Assembly (NCBI GenBank): GCA_017308345.1
Contig: JAFKFE010001172.1
Location: 1-8,961 of the forward strand
DNA: 8,961 nucleotides
Direction of reading: 5' to 3'
DNA from: Alphaproteobacteria bacterium
GTDB taxonomy: Bacteria > Pseudomonadota > Alphaproteobacteria > Rhizobiales > Rhizobiaceae
In this document: positions 1 to 6,164 of the stretch, in pieces
Layout: each line of letters starts with the position of its first letter
Position numbering within the stretch: position 1 is the first letter of the stretch
Notes under the pieces: generated by a model
What the model was told of the DNA's origin: nothing
The model's database searches: none
Seen by the model: the letters and a program-made list of their open reading frames with translations, nothing else
Made by a program: the position numbers and the translations under genes

Positions 1-249
1 CTTGCCGGGCGGCGCGCAGGCGCGATCGCCTGCAACGCCCTGCATATCCTGATCGTGCCGCTGGTTCTTGCGCTCGCCGGCAGGCTCTTCGGCAACTCAA
101 CGGTCACGGCGATAGCGCTGATCTGGATCGCCCACATCGCCATCGACCGCGCCCTGGGTTATGGGCTGAAGTTGTCCACTGGTTTTCAGGATACCCATCT
201 CGGGCGCATCGGGCGCCGCGGAGATCCTTCCGGCAGACTCAGTTCTTGA
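1..249 (+). CDS. DUF4260 family membrane protein, C-terminal part
   Basis: The frame is open from the first base, so the start lies outside the window and only the last 82 residues are visible. Two hydrophobic stretches can be seen, at about visible residues 9-30 and 37-55, consistent with membrane helices. The closing motif DRALGYGLKLSTGFQDTHLG is what I recall as the conserved C-terminus of the DUF4260 family, small integral membrane proteins of unknown function. The last 11 bases overlap the end of the opposing SH3-domain gene. The Met-like codon at 55 is an internal GTG, not the real start. No function can be assigned beyond probable inner-membrane location. Confidence 0.8.
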   Translation, partial: LAGRRAGAIACNALHILIVPLVLALAGRLFGNSTVTAIALIWIAHIAIDRALGYGLKLSTGFQDTHLGRIGRRGDPSGRLSS

Positions 250-796
250 CCTTCTCGCCGGGATAGGCGCCCCAGACCTGCGACTGCGCCATCCAGCCGG
301 TGTGCCCGTCGAAGGTCATTTCGCACCATTGGCCGTCGCATTTCTTGATCGAGCCGATCACGCCGGGCTCGATGATGGCGACGACGCCGGCATCCTTGTC
401 CGGCTCGTTGAGCAGGTTGATTTGCCCGCCCTTGCCGCGCTGCCAGGGCGCGACGATCGCGGTGCGGCGGCCGGAAAGCAGCGACTGGTTGATCCAGCCT
501 TCCGCCCCATCGGCATCGCGCACGCGGCGCCAGGTGTCGAATTCCTGGATGACTTCCATCGGCAACCCGGCCTTCAGATACATCCAGTTGACGGAATAAT
601 TGGCGCCGGGGCCGACGCGCGAATTGACGCGGGCCGGTTTCAGGCTGACGAAGCGCGGCAGCGGCAGGCCGCTAGGCCCGAGCGTTATGGTTTGCGCCGG
701 CGCGGCCGCGCTTTGCGCGAATGCCTGCGGCGCGCTGAGGAGGGCGCCAAGGATGGCCGCGCTGAAGGCCAGGCGAAGCGACGCGAAACCAGACAC
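239..796 (-). CDS. Secreted protein with two bacterial SH3-like domains
   Basis: The product is 185 residues from a GTG start. A signal peptide is clear: a short N-terminus, a hydrophobic core at about residues 8-25, and an AFA|QS cleavage site after residue 27, so the mature protein should be periplasmic or envelope-associated. An SH3-like fold covers about residues 50-108, with the typical RVNSRVGPG loop and a GAEGWI strand. A second, more divergent one covers about 125-175, with CDGQWCEM and GHTGWM. This matches COG3807-type proteins, thought to bind peptidoglycan or other cell-wall ligands; the ligand here is unknown. The frame extends to another GTG at 859, but GTG 796 is preferred because it has a strong ribosome site and puts the signal peptide at the N-terminus. 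Cys153 and Cys158 could form a disulfide. The 3' end overlaps the convergent DUF4260 gene by 11 bp. Confidence 0.85.
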   Translation of the reverse strand: MSGFASLRLAFSAAILGALLSAPQAFAQSAAAPAQTITLGPSGLPLPRFVSLKPARVNSRVGPGANYSVNWMYLKAGLPMEVIQEFDTWRRVRDADGAEGWINQSLLSGRRTAIVAPWQRGKGGQINLLNEPDKDAGVVAIIEPGVIGSIKKCDGQWCEMTFDGHTGWMAQSQVWGAYPGEKVKN

Positions 797-801
797 TTTC
801 G

Positions 802-808
802 TTCCTTT
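802..808 (-). promoter_or_regulatory. Ribosome binding site fixing the SH3 protein start
   Basis: On the minus strand the sequence reads AAAGGAACGAAAGTG. An AGGA core sits 6 nt before GTG 796, which is near-ideal spacing. The competing in-frame GTG at 859 has only CACTCCTGTAACAAGCG upstream and no purine-rich site. The 21 residues between the two starts are basic and polar, and would put an unusual tail ahead of the signal peptide. Confidence 0.7.
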
Positions 809-946
809 CGGCGCCGGTCCGTCGGATGAGCGCCCCTTTTTCTTTGTCTTCGGCGACACCGCTTGTTACAGGAGTGGGCTGATGCCGCGACTGGCTGCAA
901 GTTTCGCCGGTCTTGGTTAAAGAGGTCTCAACGAGATCGGTTTCGA

Positions 947-995
947 GAGCATGATCCCGAAAAGTGGGAACCGGTTTTCGGAAAAGATCATGCTC
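947..995. repeat. Rhizobial-type intergenic palindromic repeat (49 bp)
   Basis: The outer arms GAGCATGATC (947-956) and GATCATGCTC (986-995) are perfect inverted repeats. Inside them CCGAAAA (957-963) pairs with TTTTCGG (975-981), leaving an unpaired AAAA at 982-985. The centre contains the 8-bp palindrome AACCGGTT (969-976). I recall near-identical elements scattered between genes in Mesorhizobium and other Hyphomicrobiales, similar to the RIME class of mosaic elements; the family name is not certain. The element lies in the 268-bp spacer between the divergent SH3 and dehydrogenase genes. As RNA it would form a long hairpin in the leader of whichever transcript crosses it. I see no convincing sigma70 hexamers in the rest of this spacer. 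Confidence 0.8.
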
Positions 996-1064
996 CAACA
1001 AGAGTAAGATCAGGATGACGATTCAACGAAACGTCACACTGATCTGGGAAGCTTCGGGGATAAA

Positions 1065-2066
1065 ATGGCAGGCAAAAAACGGCCCCTCGTCGTCATCACG
1101 CGCAAGCTGCCCGATCCGGTCGAAACCCGCATGCGCGAGCTGTTCGACGCGCGGCTGAATGTCGAGGACCGGCCGATGACGCAGCCGGAGCTGGTCGCCG
1201 CGGTCAAGGAAGCCGATGTGCTGGTTCCCACCATCACCGATCACATCGACGCGGCGCTGATCGCCCAGGCCGGCGACAACCTCAAGCTGATCGCCAATTT
1301 CGGCAACGGCGTCGACAAGATCGACGTCGCGGCCGCCGCCAAGAAAGGCATCACCGTCACCAACACGCCGAACGTGCTTACCGAAGACACCGCCGACATG
1401 ACCATGGCGCTGATACTCGCCGTGCCGCGGCGATTGGCCGAAGGCGCCAATGTGCTCACCGGCGAGAAGAAATGGGCCGGCTGGTCGCCGACCTGGATGC
1501 TTGGCCGGCGCATCTGGGGCAAGCGTCTGGGCATCGTCGGCATGGGCCGCATAGGCACGGCGGTCGCCAGGCGGGCCAAGGCCTTCGGCCTGTCGATCCA
1601 CTACCACAACCGGCACCGCGTGCTGCCGGCGGTGGAGGAGGAACTGGAGGCGACCTACTGGGAAAGCCTCGACCAGATGCTGGCCCGCATGGACATCATC
1701 TCGGTCAATTGTCCCTCGACGCCGGCGACATTCCACCTTCTGTCCGGCCGCCGGCTGGCGCTGATGCAGCCTTCGGCGTACCTCGTCAACACCGCGCGCG
1801 GCGACATCATCGACGAGGAAGCCCTTGTCAAACTCATCCACGACGGCAAGATCGCCGGCGCCGGTCTCGACGTCTATGAGCACGAGCCGGCGCTGAACAC
1901 CAAGCTCTTGAGGCTTGCCGCCAAGGGCAAGGTGGTGCTTTTGCCGCATATGGGCTCGGCCACGCTCGAAGGCCGTATCGATATGGGCGAGAAGGTGATT
2001 ATCAACATCCGCGCCTTCTTCGACGGCCACCGCCCGCCGGACCGCGTTCTGCCGCTGAGGACCTGA
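1065..2066 (+). CDS. D-glycerate dehydrogenase / glyoxylate-hydroxypyruvate reductase family
   Basis: The protein has 333 residues, full length for the D-isomer-specific 2-hydroxyacid dehydrogenase family. These cytosolic enzymes interconvert 2-oxoacids (hydroxypyruvate, glyoxylate) and D-2-hydroxyacids (glycerate, glycolate). The split catalytic domain covers about residues 1-110 and 300-333, with the Rossmann domain between. The nucleotide loop is G159-M-G161-R-I-G164. The catalytic set is complete: Arg245 in NTARGD, Glu274 in YEHEP and His295 in HMGSA. After the second strand the sequence HYHNRHR has no acidic residue at the usual ribose-binding position and does have an arginine, which favours NADP(H) over NAD(H); this is inference. 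ATG 1065 has GGGGA 4 nt upstream. The gene stands alone on this strand, and its stop is 4 nt from the stop of the opposing aconitase X small-subunit gene. The exact substrate cannot be read from sequence. Confidence 0.92.
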   Translation: MAGKKRPLVVITRKLPDPVETRMRELFDARLNVEDRPMTQPELVAAVKEADVLVPTITDHIDAALIAQAGDNLKLIANFGNGVDKIDVAAAAKKGITVTNTPNVLTEDTADMTMALILAVPRRLAEGANVLTGEKKWAGWSPTWMLGRRIWGKRLGIVGMGRIGTAVARRAKAFGLSIHYHNRHRVLPAVEEELEATYWESLDQMLARMDIISVNCPSTPATFHLLSGRRLALMQPSAYLVNTARGDIIDEEALVKLIHDGKIAGAGLDVYEHEPALNTKLLRLAAKGKVVLLPHMGSATLEGRIDMGEKVIINIRAFFDGHRPPDRVLPLRT

Positions 2067-2070
2067 AGGC

Positions 2071-2484
2071 TTAAACGGCCACGGTGATCGCGCCGTCCGC
2101 GGCGACGGTCAGCGCTTCTCCGCGGCAGGCATCGAACGCGCCACGGTCGAGCCGTACCGCAATCGGCGTTTCCCAGCCCATCTCCCGGGCGACGATCAGG
2201 CCGAGCAGAAGGATGGCGTCCGGCTCGTGCAGCACCAGGGCAGCCGGCGCGCGGCCGTTGTGGACGAGTTCCATCAGCACGGCGGAGGCCGACGACGAGC
2301 CGATCGTGCCCGGCAGGAACAGCACGCGGCCTGAAATCACTTCGCCATGTTGCGGATGGCGCACATCGGCGATGCGCCCGGTCCTGGGGTCGACGCCGCC
2401 CCAGAAGCTGATTGGCGCGGTCAGCACCAGCGCCTCGCCTTCGCCGGCCTTGCCCGGCACCAGGATCTCGGCTGTGGCGCTCAT
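2071..2484 (-). CDS. Aconitase X small subunit (swivel domain, DUF126)
   Basis: The product has 137 residues and matches the swivel domain of aconitase X (AcnX). In this superfamily the small domain closes over the active site of the large one. The motif LPGTIGSSSASAVLMEL corresponds to the conserved Ser-rich loop that, in characterised members, supplies a catalytic serine. The chain then follows the usual pattern with a PDAILLLGLIVAREM helix. Its ATG overlaps the stop of the large-subunit gene in an ATGA (2481-2484), so translation is probably coupled and the subunits made together. GGA lies about 9 nt upstream of the start. A much longer open frame runs upstream to 3831, but it is the shadow of the large subunit. 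The gene ends 4 nt from the convergent dehydrogenase gene, leaving no space for a terminator of its own. Confidence 0.88.
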   Translation of the reverse strand: MSATAEILVPGKAGEGEALVLTAPISFWGGVDPRTGRIADVRHPQHGEVISGRVLFLPGTIGSSSASAVLMELVHNGRAPAALVLHEPDAILLLGLIVAREMGWETPIAVRLDRGAFDACRGEALTVAADGAITVAV

Positions 2485-3734
2485 GCGGCGATATCCGTGA
2501 AGACGGGCTTGCCGAGGACGGCGCTTTCGACACAATCGGCAAGCGAGGCGTAAAGCACCGCGTAGCCGGTGTTGCCCGGCGTGTAATGCGCGAACTTGCC
2601 CGAATTGGTCATCAATACGCCACCCATGAGGTCCGGCATGATCGGCGTCACCACCACGCAGGTGTCGGCGACGATGATGACGCCGCTGGCCTCGAGCCTC
2701 TTTCGCCGGCCGTCCTTCTCCAGCAGGGCAAGCGCGTGGCGGCCGGTGCAGGCATAGATCGGCACGGCGAGCCGCCGCCCGGCGATCAGTCGCTCCAGCC
2801 TGTCGAATTCGGCGGGCGACAGATGCGGGCTGCCGATCGCCACCGCGTCGACGGCTTTGTCCGCGGCGGCGGTCGACAGGCCTGCGCGCGCCTTCGCCGC
2901 CATCTGAGGCGTCGCGCGGATCACCGCTTCCGGTTCCGGTTCGGCCAAAATGGTTTCGACGTCTGGAGCCTCGGGCGTCACGCCGGCAATGTGGAACAGG
3001 CCGACCGCGCCAGACGATGCGGCCGCCGCGCCAAAGGCTTTCAATGCGTCCTCGCCGGGATGGTTGGCCACGCCGGTGACCACGCCGATCGCATTGCCCA
3101 CCTCGCGGCCATAGAGGCTGCCCAGGACGGGCCAGGCGATCTCGGAGGCAAGGAAGGACGGCGACAGGCCCGAGACATCGAAAACGAGCCGCGCGCGGCG
3201 ATTTTCGGGCCGGTGCAGGCCGTAATCCGGCGCGCGGCCGGTGATGGCGCAGGCAATGTCGAGGAAATCGCCATAGCGGTTGGTGCACGCGCCGAGCACC
3301 GAATTGCAGAAGACGACGGCGTTGGACTCGCCCCAGGCCACGTCGCTGCCGAGCGCGGGCCTGTGCCCGGCCTGATAGGGCGCGCAGGTCCAGCTCTGTT
3401 CGCAGCCGAGCTTGCGATAGGCCTCCATCATCCGCCGCGCCATGCCGCGCTGCGGCTCCTCGAGACGAATGCGCGAACAGCCCATCAGGTCGAGCGCTCC
3501 GACATTGAGCGTCGAGCGCACCGCCACCTTCGCGCCGCCTTCGACCAGCCTTTCCGCGAATAATGTGCCGGAATCGCCGTGATAGAGCGCCCCGTCGATA
3601 TGCGCGGATGCGACCGGGATGAGCCGGGGCGCGCCGAGCAGGCGGGCGCTTTCGGCGACGATGCGCATCGCCATTCCCGCGCCATCCTGGCCGGCGGCGA
3701 TCGCCTGTTCCTGCGGGCTCAGGGAAAGGCTCAC
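2481..3734 (-). CDS. Aconitase X large (catalytic) subunit (DUF521)
   Basis: The product has 417 residues, the expected size for a separate AcnX catalytic subunit. Family landmarks in order are SAHIDGALYHGDSG (43-56), STLNVGALDL (74-83), SWTCAPY (114-120), WGESNAVVFCNSVLGACTN (134-152), VAIGSPHLSPAEF (298-310), ADTCVVVTPIMP (356-367) and MTNSGKFAHYTPGN (375-388). AcnX enzymes are Fe-S dehydratases. Bacterial members studied dehydrate cis-3-hydroxy-L-proline to pyrroline-2-carboxylate; archaeal ones act on mevalonate 5-phosphate. The bacterial reaction is the likelier here, but no hydroxyproline racemase or pyrroline-carboxylate reductase is in view. Cys117 and Cys359 are plausible cluster ligands; a position I recall as Cys in some relatives is Ser302 here. 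The GTG start overlaps the upstream acetyltransferase stop in a GTGA (3731-3734), with AAGG 7 nt ahead. Split subunits contrast with the fused form common in proteobacteria. Confidence 0.88.
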   Translation of the reverse strand: MSLSLSPQEQAIAAGQDGAGMAMRIVAESARLLGAPRLIPVASAHIDGALYHGDSGTLFAERLVEGGAKVAVRSTLNVGALDLMGCSRIRLEEPQRGMARRMMEAYRKLGCEQSWTCAPYQAGHRPALGSDVAWGESNAVVFCNSVLGACTNRYGDFLDIACAITGRAPDYGLHRPENRRARLVFDVSGLSPSFLASEIAWPVLGSLYGREVGNAIGVVTGVANHPGEDALKAFGAAAASSGAVGLFHIAGVTPEAPDVETILAEPEPEAVIRATPQMAAKARAGLSTAAADKAVDAVAIGSPHLSPAEFDRLERLIAGRRLAVPIYACTGRHALALLEKDGRRKRLEASGVIIVADTCVVVTPIMPDLMGGVLMTNSGKFAHYTPGNTGYAVLYASLADCVESAVLGKPVFTDIAA

Positions 3735-4187
3735 GACAGCACCTTGCGCATGGTGATGGAGGTCGACCTGTCATGGCCCGCATGCGCCGTGCGCTCGGTC
3801 TCGCGAAAGCCGAGCCGGGCGAAGGCCGCATGGTTCGCGGTCAGTTCGATGCGGGTTTGCAGCTCGATCGCATCCTTGCCGCGTTCGTGGGCAAGATCCT
3901 CGACCGACCGCATCAGCCGGGTTCCGATACCTTGGCCTTGGAGCCGTGGCTCGACGGCGAGCTTGCCGACATAGAAGTCCCGTTCCCGCTCCAGCGCGAA
4001 GACGCAGCCGACGATGCGGCCGTTCTCTACGGCCAGAAACCCCGTCTCCCGTTTCGCCCTCTCGCCAAGGCTGTCGGTGGTCAACAGATGCGCCGACGAC
4101 GGCGGGTCGATGACGCCGTCCATATAGGCGAAGGCGCGGCGGATCAGCGCGAGCAGGTATTATCGAGATGCCAACGCTCTGGTCCAT
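3731..4187 (-). pseudogene. GNAT N-acetyltransferase, frame broken near the N-terminus
   Basis: The main body, readable from ATG 4123 to the stop at 3731 (130 residues), is a GNAT acetyltransferase with the acetyl-CoA loop VEPRLQGQGIGTRLM (residues 37-51) and a C-terminal AFARLGF segment. Typical members begin about 25 residues earlier. The missing part is present but split. In the body's own frame YLLALIRRAFAYMDGV can be read upstream until a TAA at 4160-4162. In another frame, an ATG at 4187, 4 nt after the moeB-like stop, gives MDQSVGISIIPARAD, a plausible first strand; that frame runs out at 3771. Joining them needs a +1 shift, and several residues are still missing. The gene is therefore probably inactivated by a small deletion, or carries a sequence error. 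A shortened protein from ATG 4123 would lack the first strand and most of the first helix, and that ATG has no ribosome site. The target substrate is unknown. Confidence 0.75.
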
Positions 4188-4191
4188 GCGC

Positions 4192-4947
4192 TCAGACGGC
4201 CTTGTAGCGGATGGTGTCGAAGCGGGCCGTGAGCCCATCGTAGAGCAGCAGCCGCCCGATCAGCGGCTCGCCTATGCCGGTGATCAGCTTGATCGCTTCC
4301 ATCGCCTCCAGCGCGCCGATGACGCCCGTCAGCGCGCCGACGATGCCGGCGACGGCGCAGGACGGCACCAGCCCTTCGGGAGGGGCTTCCGGGAACAGGT
4401 CGCGATAGCTTGGGTTGCGCTTGCCGTCGGCGCCGGTCTCGAACGGCTTCAGCACCGTCACCGAGCCGTCGAAGCGGCCGACGGCGGCCGTGACGAGGGG
4501 TTTCTTCCCGGCGGCGCAGGCATCGGCGACCGCGTAGCGTGTTTCGAAATTGTCGGAACCGTCGACAGCGATATCGTAGCGGGCGACGAGGGCAGGGGCG
4601 TTCTCCGCCGTCAGCCTCAGGCGATGCGATTCCACTGCGACGTTCGGATTGATGCGTATGGTCGCTTCGCGTGCGCTGGCGGTCTTGGCCATGCCGATCG
4701 TGTCGCTGCCATGGATCACCTGCCGCTGCAGGTTGGACAGGGAGACCGTGTCGTCGTCGACGATGCCGAGCGTGCCGACACCGGCCGCGGCGAGATATTC
4801 GAGCACCGGCGCGCCGAGCCCGCCGGCGCCGACCACCAGCACCCGCGCCCGTTTCAGTTTCTGCTGGCCCGGCCCGCCGATCTCGGGCAGCACGATGTGG
4901 CGGGCATAGCGTTCGAGCTCTTCGTCGGTCAGGGCGGCATCGGTCAT
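4192..4947 (-). CDS. moeB: MoeB/ThiF/HesA-family sulfur-carrier adenylyltransferase
   Basis: This 251-residue E1-like enzyme is expected to adenylate the C-terminal glycine of a ubiquitin-fold sulfur carrier (MoaD in molybdopterin synthesis, ThiS in thiamine synthesis). It shows the ATP loop GAGGLG (40-45), VDDDTVSLSNLQRQ (63-76), the VDGSDNFETRY segment (128-138) that closes the nucleotide site, and a cysteine in VPSCAVAG (Cys197) at the position of the conserved E1-type cysteine. The zinc cysteine pairs of E. coli MoeB are absent: CYRC is replaced by SYRD (180-183) and the protein ends without the last CxxC. I recall this as usual in rhizobial homologues. MoeB is the best assignment, but no carrier gene is nearby, so ThiF or another partner remains possible. 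ATG 4947 has AAGG 7 nt upstream. The gene follows recF by 31 bp, probably in the same operon. Confidence 0.85.
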   Translation of the reverse strand: MTDAALTDEELERYARHIVLPEIGGPGQQKLKRARVLVVGAGGLGAPVLEYLAAAGVGTLGIVDDDTVSLSNLQRQVIHGSDTIGMAKTASAREATIRINPNVAVESHRLRLTAENAPALVARYDIAVDGSDNFETRYAVADACAAGKKPLVTAAVGRFDGSVTVLKPFETGADGKRNPSYRDLFPEAPPEGLVPSCAVAGIVGALTGVIGALEAMEAIKLITGIGEPLIGRLLLYDGLTARFDTIRYKAV

Positions 4948-4978
4948 GGCCGGACCTTATCGCTGGCACAAGGCGTTG

Positions 4979-6139
4979 TCAGCCGGTCGGACCGACGCTG
5001 CCGTGATCGACCGTCAGGAACTGCGCCCGGCCCTCGAGGCTGGAAAACAGCGCGGCATCCGTGCCCGTCATGAAGGCCTGGCAATTCAGCTCCTCCAGGA
5101 TGGAGAACAACGCCGCGCGCCGGCCCGCATCGAGATGCGCGGCGATCTCGTCCAGCAGGAGGATTGGCGTCAGGCCCGACATCTCGCCGGTCAGCCTTGC
5201 ATGCGACAGCACGATGCCGACCAGCAGCGCCTTCTGCTCGCCGGTCGAGCACAGCTCCGCCGGCATCGACTTGGGCCGATGCCGCACGATCAGGTCCGAG
5301 CGGTGCGGGCCGTCCAGCGTTCGGCCCGCCGCGCGGTCGCGCTCGCGACCATTGGCAAGGGTTGCACGATAGCGCTCCTCGACATCGACCGCCGGCGCGC
5401 CGCCGAGCGCGCCCTCCAGGTCGCCGGCAAGGCTGATGTCGGCCTGCGGGAACGGGCCGCTTCCGGGCAACTTGTCGATCATGGCGGCAAGCAGCCTTAC
5501 CAGCTCGACCCGCGCCGCGGCGATCGCCACCCCGGTCTCGGCCATCTGCGTCTCGATCGCGTCGAACCAGGCGCCATCACGGGAGCCTTCCGTAAGCAAT
5601 CGGTTACGTCCGCGCATGGCCTTCTCGTAGTCGAGGGCCCGCTGGCCATGGCCGGGATCGATTGCCAGCACCAGCCGGTCGAGGAAGCGGCGGCGGTCCG
5701 CCGCCGGCCCGGGGAACAGCCCGTCCATCGCCGGCGTCAGCCAGACGACCCGCAGCCATTCCAGCATATCCTCGGCCGATCGTGCAGGCGCTCCGTTGAT
5801 CCGCACCCGCCTGCCGCCTTCCCCGGCGGCGTCGCCGCCGGAAACGCCGGTGCCGATCTCGACCTGGCCTTCCGGTCCTTCGATGCGCGCATGCAAGGCG
5901 AAGCCGCCATCGCCGCCTTCGCGCGCCACATCCGCATAGGGCGCGCGGCGCAAGCCCCGGCCCGGCGTCAGGAACGAGATTGCTTCCAGGAGATTGGTCT
6001 TGCCCGCGCCATTGTCGCCCGACAGCACCACCGCGCCGGGCGCGAATTCCAGCGACAACGCCGCGTAATTGCGGAAGTTGGTAAGTGTTAGCTTACTTAT
6101 ATAGCTTTGCTGCCGAAGCTGTTTCGCATCCGCGGTCAC
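4979..6139 (-). CDS. recF: DNA replication/repair protein RecF
   Basis: The product has 386 residues, typical for RecF, an SMC-like ATPase that binds gapped DNA at stalled forks and works with RecO and RecR to load RecA. The N-terminal region has LTLTNFRNYAALSLEF (17-32) and Walker A GDNGAGKT (41-48). The middle carries the RecF-typical VVWLTPAMDGLFPGPAADRR (131-150) and RRFLDRLV. The ABC signature STGEQKALL is at 298-306 and Walker B ILLLDE at 326-331, followed by a D-loop-like AAHLD. All ATPase motifs are intact. The start is GTG 6139; no other start codon in frame fits. It lies 25 bp after dnaN, the classic dnaN-recF order. No good ribosome site precedes this GTG, but a tiny reading frame ends on it (separate entry), which may allow re-initiation. 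A 31-bp gap leads to the moeB-like gene. Confidence 0.95.
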   Translation of the reverse strand: MTADAKQLRQQSYISKLTLTNFRNYAALSLEFAPGAVVLSGDNGAGKTNLLEAISFLTPGRGLRRAPYADVAREGGDGGFALHARIEGPEGQVEIGTGVSGGDAAGEGGRRVRINGAPARSAEDMLEWLRVVWLTPAMDGLFPGPAADRRRFLDRLVLAIDPGHGQRALDYEKAMRGRNRLLTEGSRDGAWFDAIETQMAETGVAIAAARVELVRLLAAMIDKLPGSGPFPQADISLAGDLEGALGGAPAVDVEERYRATLANGRERDRAAGRTLDGPHRSDLIVRHRPKSMPAELCSTGEQKALLVGIVLSHARLTGEMSGLTPILLLDEIAAHLDAGRRAALFSILEELNCQAFMTGTDAALFSSLEGRAQFLTVDHGSVGPTG

Positions 6140-6147
6140 GGCGACAT
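6136..6147 (-). other. Possible 3-codon leader ORF ending on the recF start
   Basis: On the minus strand AGG, 5 nt, then ATG TCG CCG TGA can be read. The TGA overlaps the recF GTG as GTGA. The purine site is well placed for this ATG but 13 nt from the recF GTG, too far for normal initiation. A ribosome could start here, stop after three codons and re-initiate at recF. This is inferred from spacing only and may be chance. Confidence 0.3.
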
Positions 6148-6164
6148 ATATGCCTGTCCCGGAC

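Noticed and set aside
797..859. SH3 protein starting at the GTG at 859
   Set aside because: There is no ribosome site there, and it would add 21 polar residues before a normal signal peptide. GTG 796 has a strong site.
1016..1158. A small ORF overlapping the dehydrogenase start
   Set aside because: It is out of frame with the dehydrogenase, most of it lies inside that gene, and it shows no recognisable protein features.
1023..2030. A 335-codon open frame on the minus strand
   Set aside because: It is the mirror of the dehydrogenase gene, with GC-driven composition and no domain signature.
2412..3563. A 383-codon open frame on the plus strand
   Set aside because: It is antisense to the aconitase X genes, which have clear family motifs; this frame has none.
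2071..3831. A single 586-codon protein covering the acnX region
   Set aside because: Only the last 137 residues are recognisable (small subunit). The upstream part is an out-of-frame reading of the large subunit, so this is not a fused AcnX.
4946..6091. A 381-codon open frame on the plus strand
   Set aside because: It is antisense to recF and reads as Arg/Gln/Asp-rich low-complexity sequence with no recognisable family. Long antisense frames are expected in high-GC coding DNA.
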